Below, in pieces: positions 22,302 to 34,360 of a DNA stretch of 64,000 nt (position 1 is the stretch's first letter; each line of letters begins with the position of its first letter). The position numbers and the translations under genes are program-made. The stretch is from Rhizoctonia solani (Eukaryota; Basidiomycota; Agaricomycetes; Cantharellales; Ceratobasidiaceae), in NCBI RefSeq assembly GCF_016906535.1, contig NC_057372.1, positions 2,957,501 to 3,021,500 of the forward strand, read 5' to 3'. The notes below the pieces were generated by a model. That model was not told the origin of the DNA. It worked only from the letters and a program-made list of their open reading frames with translations, and made no database searches.

Positions 22302-22582
22302 TTTTAAATGATATACAATCTAAACAATAGTTATCTCAGTTTGACTGTAGAATAGTGAACTATGTGCATATATCTACCTAAACAATAGTTATCTACATGG
22401 TGATAAGCACATTTGATAGAATGATATAGAAAGATAAAACATACCTCAGTTTGACTGTAGAATAGTGAACTGAGGTACTCAAGAGCCAATACCAAAACTT
22501 TTATAAGAAGTATACATCCAAACATCTGTAAATACATTTGTAAGGATTATATACTATAGACCGTGATACTGATTCTTCAACA
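22302..22582 (-). repeat. Copia 5' LTR (right)
   Basis: 281 bp, identical to the left LTR at every base I compared. It carries the element's promoter by position; no strong TATA box is visible beyond AT-rich gtatataatcc. Confidence 0.92.
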
Positions 22583-22740
22583 CCTGCAACATTCATGAGC
22601 CCCTATTATCCTCTCCTTACCAAGCTACTCTCAAACCAACACTTCTCCGAGCCAGCTAACCTCAATTCTTCTGGTTCTGATATATCCTTTTGCGCATACG
22701 TTCCGGCCTTGGACTGACACATCAATCAGGCAACCAGGTA
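22583..22740 (+). pseudogene. GET4 pseudogene, 3' remnant
   Basis: Continues the broken GET4 copy after the copia element. aacattcatgagcccctat and aaaccaacacttctccgagcc match gacatttattgggctcctat and aaaccaacacttccctgaccc of the intact gene (27050-27140). Similarity fades after about 22740, so the last exons are deleted or unrecognisable. Confidence 0.8.
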
Positions 22741-23694
22741 ATTTGAATTGACCAGACAGGGTATTTCTGGACAGCAACAGCAACGTTTTTTTAAAAAAAT
22801 AAAAGCTACTCGTTATCAATGCTGTGAGCTCAACATATACCGATTTACTTAGACGTAAACTCAGCCATAACTTTGTACGTATACCCATCACTAATCCAGC
22901 CCAAAATGGTCGTAACAATATGTATATTTCCTTAAGGGAAACAGTCGAAGCGCAAGCTGAATAGGTCCCCACCCTGCAAGTTCCGCAATACAGGTTTTGT
23001 AACAATCATTCAATTCTCTACAAAGATGTCTGTCGAATTTAGATCTACTAGGGTAACCGTGTTCCTGATTTTACACTTGGAGACGCTTGGTCACGACTGA
23101 TATAGTTCAAAGCGCCACGCGATTGACCACTGCTGGAAACGCTAACCAGAAGTGAATATAGTAAATGGTCATATTGTGTACAAAAGTGTGATACTTGCCA
23201 GCCGTAAATTCAGCACTAAAGTAATCTGGTTGCCCTCATGGTGGTCAATTGTGTGGGGAAGTACACACGAAAACTTGTGATGAAATTAAACATAGATCAA
23301 CGGACGCGCTCGTACCCTCGCGCCTCTAGTGACTTCTCTCTGTGTTCATTTCAAGTTCTCCAACTGCACGGTCATCGATTAGCGTTTTGACCAGACATCA
23401 TCTGGCTCAAAACTACACACAACGCATAAGGCTTATTTTATTATAAGGCTAAATATCGGACTACGTGCGGCACTTGGAATTCAGAAGACTTATATCCGTA
23501 AAAAGGCTGAAACAAGCACTCATATTGAGCCCAGTGTTCCCAGAGGGATCTTCAATGAGTCAAATAGTAATTTGTCTAGTCACACGATTGGAGACACGAT
23601 CACATATTCAATTCCAACGAAACTCAATACATATTGACAAACCAAATAAAAAAAAAAACTAATCACAAAAATATGTCAAAATCGAGCAAGGAAG
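22741..23694. other. Intergenic, no gene seen
   Basis: About 950 bases between the GET4 remnant and the stop of carboxylesterase C. AT-rich, with short open frames only. No link to the sequence downstream of carboxylesterase B was seen. Confidence 0.4.
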
Positions 23695-25822
<2,128 letters not shown>

Positions 25823-26243
25823 GTCTAATGGCGCTGGCCAGGAAGGGGGGTTGATCATGTTATTAGCCCGCCCAATGTTTGTGGCATTTAAATCATCCGG
25901 GGCACTAGTGTTTAGCCCCAGCACATATGACCAAGTTTCTTGGATCAGTTCCATTTCACAGTTGTGTATCGCATGGATAGTGTCCAGCCCCCCCTCGTGA
26001 CCTATGCAATCTAAAATAGCCGCAGCAACGACGAATGTGATTCCTCTAAGGTCCATAATCAGGGAGGGAATTGAATAGAAGATGGGCGGTTCCAACTGCA
26101 TTAGATTCCCGTATGCTATTTCTGTATCAAAGGCACATTTATCCATTTGGCCGCCGGGATTACCGGTTCATTTCAGACCTTCCAGACCCCAACCGCCCTA
26201 CCCCACGTGACCCTTGCTTCTCGAATTACAAACCACGATCCAA
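25823..26243. promoter_or_regulatory. Divergent intergenic region between carboxylesterase C and GET4
   Basis: 421 bases between two divergent ATGs. A shared two-way promoter is expected from position. The duplicate at 8222-8653 is a natural comparison for finding conserved sites; no site is assigned here. Confidence 0.5.
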
Positions 26244-27617
26244 ATGCCTCCTGCACCATCTTCCGCTCGCGCATTACAGGCGATCCTGCCTCAGATTGCT
26301 GAGAATAAGCCATATGAGGCACACCAGAAAGCTCGCACGTTTGTGGCACGATACGTCAAGTCTGGGCAGCATGACGTTGCTATTGATGTGCTGTTCCAAT
26401 CGGCGAGAGAACTGCTCAAGGCAGGGCATACCGGGAGTGGAGTGGATCTTGGCTCGTTCTTGATTGAGGTTTACGACACAGCAAGCGTACAAGTAGGACC
26501 AGAGTCCAGGGGTGAGTAATATACTCAACGAGCCTATGAGCACGGTCTAATAGGCCAGGTCAAAGGGCGAATGACCCAGCTTATTGCTCTGACGGGTCCT
26601 GATGGCGCTTGGCGAAAGACGTTGATCGACAAAACTGTTGCGTGAGTAGCCGAATCACAGCCGAAACATCGTTCTGATCTAGCTCAGGTGGTCTGTCAAG
26701 CATGGAAAATACCCCGCTGGGGACCCAGAGCTTCACCACTATTGCGGCGAACTGCTGTACCGCGGTATGTTCTCCATATGATTGTGACGATTATTCTAGA
26801 AGTCTGACATGGTACGTTACAGAGGGCGCGTTTGAAGCCGCAGAACAACATCTACTGAACTCTGCATCCCGCGACTCTGCACGGCTACTAGCCCAAATGA
26901 TGTTTGAGTGGTCTCGCGATGGCACTAATCCTGGACCGTTCGCGATACGCGGCACAATCCCGTAAGTATGCCCTCGGTATCTGTCAGCCGAATTAACGCA
27001 GCTCCCCAGTTACTTGTTAAATACATCCATCCTGGCCGCAAGAACCTTCCTTACGACATTTATTGGGCTCCTATTATCTTCACCTCAACGGGCCACTATC
27101 ATAAACCAACACTTCCCTGACCCAATCATTCTCAAATCCCCTGATTCAGGTGTGTCTTTCTATTTATATATTCTGGAATAAGGCTGAAATATCGACTAGA
27201 CCCAGACGAAGTTCAAATCACCACAGACCCGACCCTCAACTTCCTCCAGCTCGCGATCCAAACATGTCAGAGGGCTGGATGGGGACCAGAAGCTACAACA
27301 AGCGACGAAGAGAGACATAATAGGGTATCTCGTGAGGCTTGGTTACGGTTGGCCTCAAGGTACCGGTCAAGGATCGTCGGCGGAGATGTTATGCGCAATG
27401 TATGTTTCTTACTTTACTCATATTTTAGCATGCCACTAATTGAGATCGGCAGATTATTGACTCCCTCGGGGACATTTATTTCGATATTCCCGCTCCAAGA
27501 AAGGGCGGAAATCCTCTGCAAGACATGATGTCCTCGTTCTTTGGTGGTGGACCTGCGCCCGATGCTGGTACTAAACGCAAACCCCGCCGTGCCTTGACTG
27601 CAGGCACTCTTGACTAA
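26244..27617 (+). CDS. GET4: Get4, guided entry of tail-anchored proteins factor
   Basis: Get4 is the alpha-helical adaptor that, with Get5, links Sgt2-bound tail-anchored proteins to the Get3 ATPase in the cytosol. Seven exons join in frame from ATG 26244 to TAA 27615-27617: 26244-26511, then exons starting at about 26553, 26686, 26823, 27009, 27231 and 27453. Conserved Get4 blocks are seen: YEAHQKARTFVARYVKSG, AIDVLFQSARELLKAG, SGVDLGSFLIEVY, then WSVKHGKYPAGDPELHHY (the G-D-P-x-LH signature), GAFEAAEQHLLNSAS, NFLQLAIQTCQRA and IDSLGDIYFDIPAP. The length of about 320 residues fits the family. The C-terminal end (MMSSFFGGGP then a basic tail) is also usual. A broken duplicate lies at 8654-9343 plus 22583-22740. 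This is probably the only working copy here. Confidence 0.93.
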
Positions 27618-27691
27618 TTTCTTCAGATATAGATCAACGGATAATGCCTACTTGAATACTATTCATAAATCTATCTACATGCTTGTCCAAA

Positions 27692-29082
27692 TCAGAACAA
27701 GAATGGGACAATGATTTTTCGGTTACGAGGATATTCAGATCCAAATTCGCGCCGGTAAGCCTTGTGTTTTTTGATGGCCCAGATAACCATGGGAGTGGTA
27801 CCAGCGATGATGAAAATAAGAGCTAAGGCACAGTGAGAATGAGCCAGAATATCTGGTCGGAGAACTTACATGCCCAGCTTTTAGTCATGAATGTAAATGC
27901 GATCCACGCCAAAATCTCGAATGTATAATTCGGGCATGAAACATATTCAAACAAGTAACCTACTTTGTGGTTAAATATATATCTTGGGATACCAAAAAGA
28001 GTACTACTTACCACGCGGAATCCCACGGGCCGTTGGATTATTGGCTGGGCGGAGGTTGCGTAGGGTCAAATGAGCATGGAAGTTGGAAAGTTCCGCAAAC
28101 TGTAAAATTCTTGAGCACAGGCACATGTCAAATTATTCCTCTTCTTACAGTCCAGATGATGATCCATTTTAACAAACTAGCGGTGTCATTGCTCGGCCAG
28201 CCCCACCCCAGGAGGACACTTGGAGCAGCAGATGTGTGTTTGGCGGACAGCGATCCTTGAGAGTACCAGGGCCCATAAAGTGCGAGTGACAAAAGTAGAC
28301 CGGACAACAAGTGGTAGTGAGCTGAGCTGCATAATAAAATTAGTAAGAATTAATACTAAAACTGAGGACCTATAAATGCTTACTTTCGGAAGAGATTTCC
28401 GACGGGCATGGTCGCATGGGAGAACCGGTGGACAAATATCGTCTCTAGCTCACGTTTGAGAAAGTGAAGCATGACCAACGTGTATGCAACACTAAACAGA
28501 GAATTATTTAGGATGCAGATAAAATTAGTGCTAATTTGTCGACGCGTACGTTTGCAGTTGGCTATGTTGTACGTCTTTCCCGTAGATGAGCTTCGGTAGA
28601 TGATATACCACTGGATGGATCAAGAGCGGACCAATCTAATGACATGTCAGAATAAGGTTGCCTCAGGGATACATATACTCACATATTCAACAATAAAGAC
28701 CGTTCGGTAGCTGACTTGTGTACCGAGATCCTTGACATAGAGTGTGTTACTCGACGCGTCTAATCCTGCCTCTTGCAAAGTTGTTTTGTCCGCTAACGCT
28801 TTGGGTCTGGCCACCTTTGCATTTTTATCAGTTGTTTTTACGGGAGCTGATGCTGTTATCCGTTGTCTATCCGTATAGAACTACAAAAAAAAGTCAAACC
28901 CAACCTCAAAGATTAAGCTCCTCTTGTTAGCATACCTGAGGACATTGTTTCGCGATGGCTTGTTTGATCTCTCCAATAGTGATCGTCTCCAGAGTTTTTC
29001 CTGGAAATTCCAAAGTGGATGGGAGGTTCTTGGCAATGGCCAGCGGACGAGAACTTGCTGCTTGAAGTTTGACCGAGACCAT
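27692..29082 (-). CDS. TSC13: Very-long-chain enoyl-CoA reductase (Tsc13/TECR)
   Basis: ER membrane enzyme for the last, NADPH-dependent step of very-long-chain fatty acid elongation, reducing trans-2-enoyl-CoA. Start chosen at ATG 29082 ([16 protein letters not shown]); an in-frame ATG at 29154 would add 24 residues. The N-terminal ubiquitin-like domain is followed by [41 protein letters not shown], then [37 protein letters not shown] and the end [23 protein letters not shown]; these are hallmark TECR/steroid 5-alpha-reductase family blocks. About eight exons, with introns at gtatgctaac...tgtag, gtgagtatat...ttag and others. The stop is TGA at 27692-27694, only 75 bases from the GET4 stop (convergent genes). 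Confidence 0.92.
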
Positions 29083-30323
29083 GGTGGGAGCACGCAAAGC
29101 AAATTCAGCACGTGGGAGACACGTCGAATTACCGGCCGGCCGGAACACCCCCAATTACCGGATTTGACGTTTATCGTGGTTGCAATTGGAACCATTCAAA
29201 TATTTATATCCGCTGCATTTATTTAATTGCTCTCGATTATCATCGAATCTTACAGCCTGGAGACATGCGCTCACTACTCTAATACCGTATGACGCTACGA
29301 TTTTATTACTTGTTGTTCTGCTTTTACTTCCAAGTCTTCTAACTTATCTCTACTCTGGGGAGCGGGCGCATCGTAACCATGGCCAACGTTCTCTTTAAGC
29401 GCCAGCAGCCGTAGATGCACATTATATAATCAAGGCACCCTTTTAAGTACGTGATGGCTTGTCTCAAAAGTGCCGCTTTGCACTTGCGGCGTGAGCTAAC
29501 AAATAGATCTACATGGAAACGCAACCATAGAGGTGGAGGAGCTCATTCTTGTATATCAGTTCTTGGGTTAATTCCGCCAAAATACCTCCCTTCTCGTAAT
29601 CCTATGTGCAACTCGGCATTAACTAACGTCACACTGACCAAACAGCAATACATTACGCAAGTATTGTCCCAGTCGAAGCTCTAGGCATAACGAGATTTCA
29701 AGTCACTGGACCTTGTTGTGTTCCCATTTCGACAAGCGGATGTGTTTCGATATTACCGTGTTAAAGTTCATCAAAATGTCGTTTAGGTGGTCCTTGATCA
29801 ACCACATGTAAGTTGGTATGACATTGGAGTCGCTTGACATACACCCAAGCATCTGAACTTCTTCTTCCGAGCTAAATATGATTCTGGCGTCCAGTGAAAC
29901 GTACAAAATGGGTGGTTATTCGCCGAACGCCCTTGTGATAGAACAAACGACCTTGAAACGAAGAGATCGCAAGCTTGGAACATCCACATCTCAACTTATT
30001 CTCGGTGTAAAGACGGCTCACATAGACACCTCATTGGCTCACATAGGTTTTACGTTAAACTAAAGAACGCTTAGAAGTGCGTTGTATAGGATCCCAGCGG
30101 CTCCCTGCGATACAGCTCATATTTCGGTTGGCGAACACGGGTAAACTCCTGCTGCTGTTGCGTTCGTAGCGGGCCGTAGCCTTCCTGCTCCGGGCCGTAT
30201 ACTGACAGCTGTGAGGTGTTTTTGACGAACGCACGAGTATAAGAGACTCGGCAGCTGTGCTACTACCCAACACGAACCGTACGCCATTCGGCTTCCACAC
30301 ATAGCCCACACAATTCTTTAAGA
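29083..30323. other. Intergenic, no gene seen
   Basis: About 1.2 kb between TSC13 and the pectate lyase. Small open frames on both strands show no family motif. gagtataagag near 30234, about 90 bases before the pectate lyase ATG, is a possible TATA region. Confidence 0.4.
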
Positions 30324-31555
30324 ATGAAATTTGCATCTGCCATCGTTCTCATCTTTGGACTCGGTACTGTATCGGCCAACCCGCTCGTCGAAAAGCGTGC
30401 GTCGACCAGCGAGAAGGCTAACCTTGGTTATGCCACTCTTAGTGGCGGGTAAGTGGCAGTAAACCTATAGTATCCTATCAATAAGACTCACCGCCTCGAC
30501 TTGCAGTACCACAGGTGGAGGCTCTGCATCTCCCGTCACGGTCACTAGTCTTTCTGCCCTTAAATCTGCAGTCTCCGGCAATAGTGCCAAGGTTGTGATC
30601 ATCTCTGGGTCAATCAGCGGTAACGAAGTGGTCAAGGTTGGATCGAATACATCCGTTCTTGGTAAATCCGGTGCTAGTAAGTATACTAAATGGTTGATCA
30701 CATGGTTGGTGTGGTGTCTAACGTCGTGAATAGCTCTGAATGGTGTCGGATTGCGTGTGCTGGATGCATCGAATGTGATTATCCGCAATCTAAAGGTATG
30801 CCTAGCATCAATATGAAACTAATTCAGCAATCAAATTAATGAACCAAATCTCATTTCACAGATCAACAAAGTTTTAGCTTCTGGAGACGCCATCGGCATC
30901 CAGGCTGCTAACCGTGTCTGGGTCGACCACGTCGAGCTCTGGTCTGACAAAGATCATGGCAAGGACTACTACGATGGGTTGCTAGATCTCACCCATGGTG
31001 TCTATGCTGCAACAATAACTCACTCATACCTCCATGATCACTACAAGACTTCTCTGGTCGGACACTCGGACAGCAACGAGAGTGAAGACAAGTCAATTCA
31101 AGTTACTTTCGCGTATAACAAGTGGGAAAATTTGAATTCGCGTACTCCATCTTTCCGCTTTGGTCACGGTCACGTTTTCAATAATTAGTGAGTGTTTTAT
31201 CTGGAACCCCTGCCGCGCATATATTCAATGATAACACAGTTACGTGAACAATAACGATGGGATCAACACACGCGTTGGGGCTGAGCTGCTCGTTCAAAAC
31301 AACGTATTCGAGAATGTGAAGAAGCCGCTGTACAGCACTGACAATGGTTATGCCAACGCCAGTGGTAACGACTTCGGCGGCGCTGGCAATACTGCTCTCT
31401 CCAGTATGTCATCTTAATTTATACTCCTTTTATCACTCATCTTACGGCCCTCCTTAGCCTCATGGAGCTCTGTTGGTTATTCCTACACTCTTACTGCTAC
31501 TGGCTCCGTCAAATCCTACGTAAACTCCAACGCCGGTGCCAAACTTTCTTTCTAA
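30324..31555 (+). CDS. Pectate lyase, polysaccharide lyase family 1 (secreted)
   Basis: Cleaves de-esterified pectin by beta-elimination, with calcium, outside the cell. Six exons: 30324-30448, 30507-30676, 30734-30795, 30862-31187, 31240-31403 and 31458-31555, about 314 residues, all GT-AG and in frame. A signal peptide and likely Kex2 site (MKFASAIVLIFGLGTVSANP then EKR) come first. PL1 blocks: VIIRNLKI, GDAIGIQ, VWVDHVELWSDKDHGKDYYDG (calcium-binding region), then [25 protein letters not shown] with the R-x-P-x-x-R catalytic-arginine pattern, and VQNNVFENV. It ends TAA at 31553-31555. The enzyme looks complete. Such genes usually serve plant cell wall breakdown; the window alone does not show the lifestyle. 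Confidence 0.93.
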
Positions 31556-31880
31556 ATTGCTTTGACTACCCTGTTCCTGTGTCTGTATATCTACAGCTCT
31601 TGTAGGCAATACCTGTTCAATTCGAACGCTGTTTCCTCCTTTTTGCTCACATTTGCGGATCCCATGAGCCTCCAAGGTATGACCAATCCTAGCTTGAAGC
31701 CTACTAGTGAACACTCGCAAGATTTATACTCTTTGACCCGGTTACTTTAAACGGCTGCCTTGATCTTAAGCCTCCCCCCCCCCCAAAAAAAAATATATTC
31801 GAGAACCCACAATCGGCTTGTTAACAATTAGTTCATAGCTTGACACAATGGGCTGTACATTTCTGAGCTCAATCAGGAGC

Positions 31881-32455
31881 TCATCTCTCCCTGTTCGGAT
31901 TCGCTCCGTTGTCCAGTGCACGCTGACACTTGACTATCGAGGATAGTGACTTGCCTGGACACGCTAACAAACTAAATCTTCCATGAATAAGAGATTGTTC
32001 ACCAAACAGTTTACCAAGATACTTTACCAAGTCCAACCTGAACTCCTGGTCAATTTTCTCAGGATTTCTGCAAAGATGGTCCAAAATACTCTTGAAAGCA
32101 CCGTCGTACAGACGGTAAATAAAACGGGGATCTGATTCCAATGGGTCCCGGCCCCTCCGTTTGATATCATTGATAACTCGCTCGTGATGGCGGACCGCCT
32201 CAAGTGTATTTGCAAGCTAACCCCAGGGAAAATCAATTGTTAAATCTCTCACCATCAATATCTGGGAGTGATTATAGAGATCCGTACCACATGCCTAAAT
32301 CCATATGGGAGACTTCTTCTGTTATTGTCGTAAAGAAACTGAAGATAATCGGAGAAACTTTCGTGTCTCTCGCTCCATTCACGATGGATTATGGGAGGAT
32401 CTTCTGTCAAAGCAAGTGGCAGCTCGCCCAGCAGATACCTAGGGAAAGTATACAT
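31881..32455 (-). CDS. Orphan protein, paralog 1 of a tandem pair
   Basis: Unrecognised family. Start at 32455 (MYTFPRYLLGELPLAL), then a WSERHESFSDYLQFLYDN block, an exon with LEAVRHHERVINDIKRRG and ESDPRFIYRLYDGAFKSILDHL, and a C-terminal exon after an in-frame intron near gtaaagtatc...gttag, stop at 31881. It matches the protein at 33762-34360 along its length (FPRYLLGELPLAL against LPEHLFGIIPEAL; DPRFIYRLYDGAFKSIL against DAFFVHKGYQGAFAEIL). The junction between exons 1 and 2 could not be fixed. About 170 residues, predicted soluble, no signal peptide. Confidence 0.5.
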
Positions 32456-33761
32456 GCAGGTCTCGGTGGTAGCTGCCTGGCCCCACTTGATGGTTTATAA
32501 ATCCAAATTTTGGAATGCCTTTGAGGGAGGTGCATATATATGAGCAAAGAGATTTCGGGAGCTCAAAAATGGATTTATAAGCAGGAGGCTTACACACTAT
32601 ATGGTTCTGAGGCTTTGAAGGTTACGCGTGGTGTTAATGCTATTAGAAGGCACATTATTCCGGTATAGTAGTTATAGTGTGAATGAATTTGGATTTCAGA
32701 CTGAAAATGGGCACGTTGAATGGAGCTGTCGTTTGGAGCTTGAGGAGGTTCCACGAGATATAGCTTATGTGCCGGGAATGGACAGTAACACGGTCACGTG
32801 ATTATTGGCCTACGGATTGACGGCCCTCGGGTCCCTATATGTTGTACGTTCAACCTGCCAAGACGTGCCTCTTTTCTGCTATTCCGGAATCTTCACTTGA
32901 TTCAATCCCTTACTCAACTGATTGCTTTGCGTAGTGTTTATTGCCATACCCCCCCGTGCGCCGTGGCTGGCGTCAGGCCCAGGGATGGCCGACCCGCACC
33001 TGACCCGCGAAGTTCTCGTGTCGCGGTCTCTCAGACTATACGCTGCGCGTTGCGGCTCATCAGATCCCCCAACCCAAACACGGAGCCCAGAGGCGTCCAT
33101 GTTAACGGGCCACGTGATACGAGCGGTTTGCCCAGTTCGCATGTAATTCCTGTTATCTCATAATAGAACTGTATTAAAAAGGCGGGCCACGCGACACTCG
33201 GAGTCTGGAGCCCAAGTTGATACAAGTGATTACAGAAAAATAGTACTTATAAATAGCTATCTTCAAGTTAATGTTCACGTATTTGAAACAATCGTCTCAC
33301 GCAAATGACATGCATTGTGTACTGTGGACAAAATCCAATTTGAAAATATACGTAGATAAGATCCATTCTATGCATATATTGATCATTTATATTTCTGCCC
33401 CATAAGTTGGACAACAACCATCCTGTCTATGTGTTTTTAGATTCCCAGGTATTGAATTAAGTCAGTTTATCTAAAATTACCATACCTTAACGACGGTGTG
33501 CAAGCGGCTGGTGCAAAATTTGATGTACTAGCACACTCAAAATCCAGCAGAAATCAAGCCGACTAAAGTCTTAGCAAATGTGTCTCATACCCTAATTCAT
33601 ACATCGTCCTAAAGGCCATACTACAATATGTGGAAGAAAAAGCATTGTTGATGAAGCGCATATAAATATATACAGGATACACAGGAGATCAATTGCAGCT
33701 AATACGAAGCCCTTGGGAATTTGGAACATGGTATAACAAACGAATGCCTAGCCTAGGAGCC
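32456..33761. other. Intergenic between the orphan paralogs
   Basis: About 1.3 kb, no gene seen. It includes a GC-richer block at about 32940-33120 with gggccacgtgatac and open frames on both strands that look like by-products of base composition. Confidence 0.35.
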
Positions 33762-34360
33762 CTAGTTGTTCATCCCAAGAAGAGTACGTTTGATCTTCAC
33801 CTTCTGATAAAAACTGTTCATTACGCGGGCTTCGGCTTCCTCAAACGCCATATCCAACCTCTTGTTGAGCGACCGAACCTACCGGGGTTACATTAGCGTT
33901 GAGCTACTGTTATTTCAGTTAGGATCACTCACGATCGTGGCAATAAATTCATGTTCTTGTTCTTCTGGAAGGAGCCTTCCTATATATTTGAGGATCTCGG
34001 CAAAGGCCCCTTGATAACCTTTGTGTACAAAAAACGCATCGGGATCCAGAGGGTCTTGGAATGCTTGTCTAATCGAAGTCACGCGTTTCTCGTGCTTGGA
34101 CGTGGCTTCGGCCGTGTGGCCGAGCTAAGACACCCAAGTTAGTGCGATTCACCAACCTAATTGTTAAGAGTACTTACATAAATAGATAATTGCAATGAAG
34201 TCATTCCATCGGTGGTTGTGTGGACTCCCTTGATCCATTGGGTGATCGATTCGGTTGCGGGATTCCACTCGCGGATACTTAACGGCTCTGGATCAACAAC
34301 GCGGGGATTCCGCAATGCTTCAGGGATAATACCGAACAAGTGCTCTGGAAGATGAGACAT
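33762..34360 (-). CDS. Orphan protein, paralog 2 of a tandem pair
   Basis: Unrecognised small protein of three exons that join in frame. Exon 1 runs from ATG 34360 (MSHLPEHLFGIIPEALRNP) to ...MTSLQLSIY; exon 2 starts LGHTAEATSKHEKRV and holds DPDAFFVHKGYQGAFAEILKYI and LLPEEQEHEFIAT; exon 3 reads LDMAFEEAEARVMNSFYQKV and ends RTLLGMNN, TAG at 33762-33764. Introns are gtaagtactc...cttag and gtgagtgatc...ggtag. About 180 residues, charged, mostly helical, no transmembrane segment. Its neighbour at 31881-32455 is a paralog. Function unknown. Confidence 0.6.

Larger units (their letters stand above)
9349..22582 (-). mobile_element. Ty1/copia LTR retrotransposon holding nested insertions
   Basis: A 13.2 kb element on the minus strand inserted in the GET4 pseudogene. 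Its ends are 281 bp LTRs (9349-9629 and 22302-22582), flanked by the 5 bp duplication cctgc at 9344-9348 and 22583-22587. On the coding strand the LTR begins TGTTGAAGAATC. Copia gene order is kept: gag zinc knuckle, protease, integrase, reverse transcriptase, RNase H. Its own sequence is about 4.8 kb; the rest is a TIR element (11847-19654) and a solo LTR (20544-21105). Coding parts are dead: ten in-frame TGA codons and several changed catalytic residues, but apparently one continuous frame otherwise. The two LTRs are base-for-base identical, which conflicts with the age implied by the nested insertions. Confidence 0.93.

Noticed and set aside
9349..22582. Identical copia LTRs caused by an assembly duplication.
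   Set aside because: The flanks outside the LTRs rejoin into one GET4-like sequence with an exact 5 bp duplication, as expected for a true insertion. It cannot be fully ruled out without reads.
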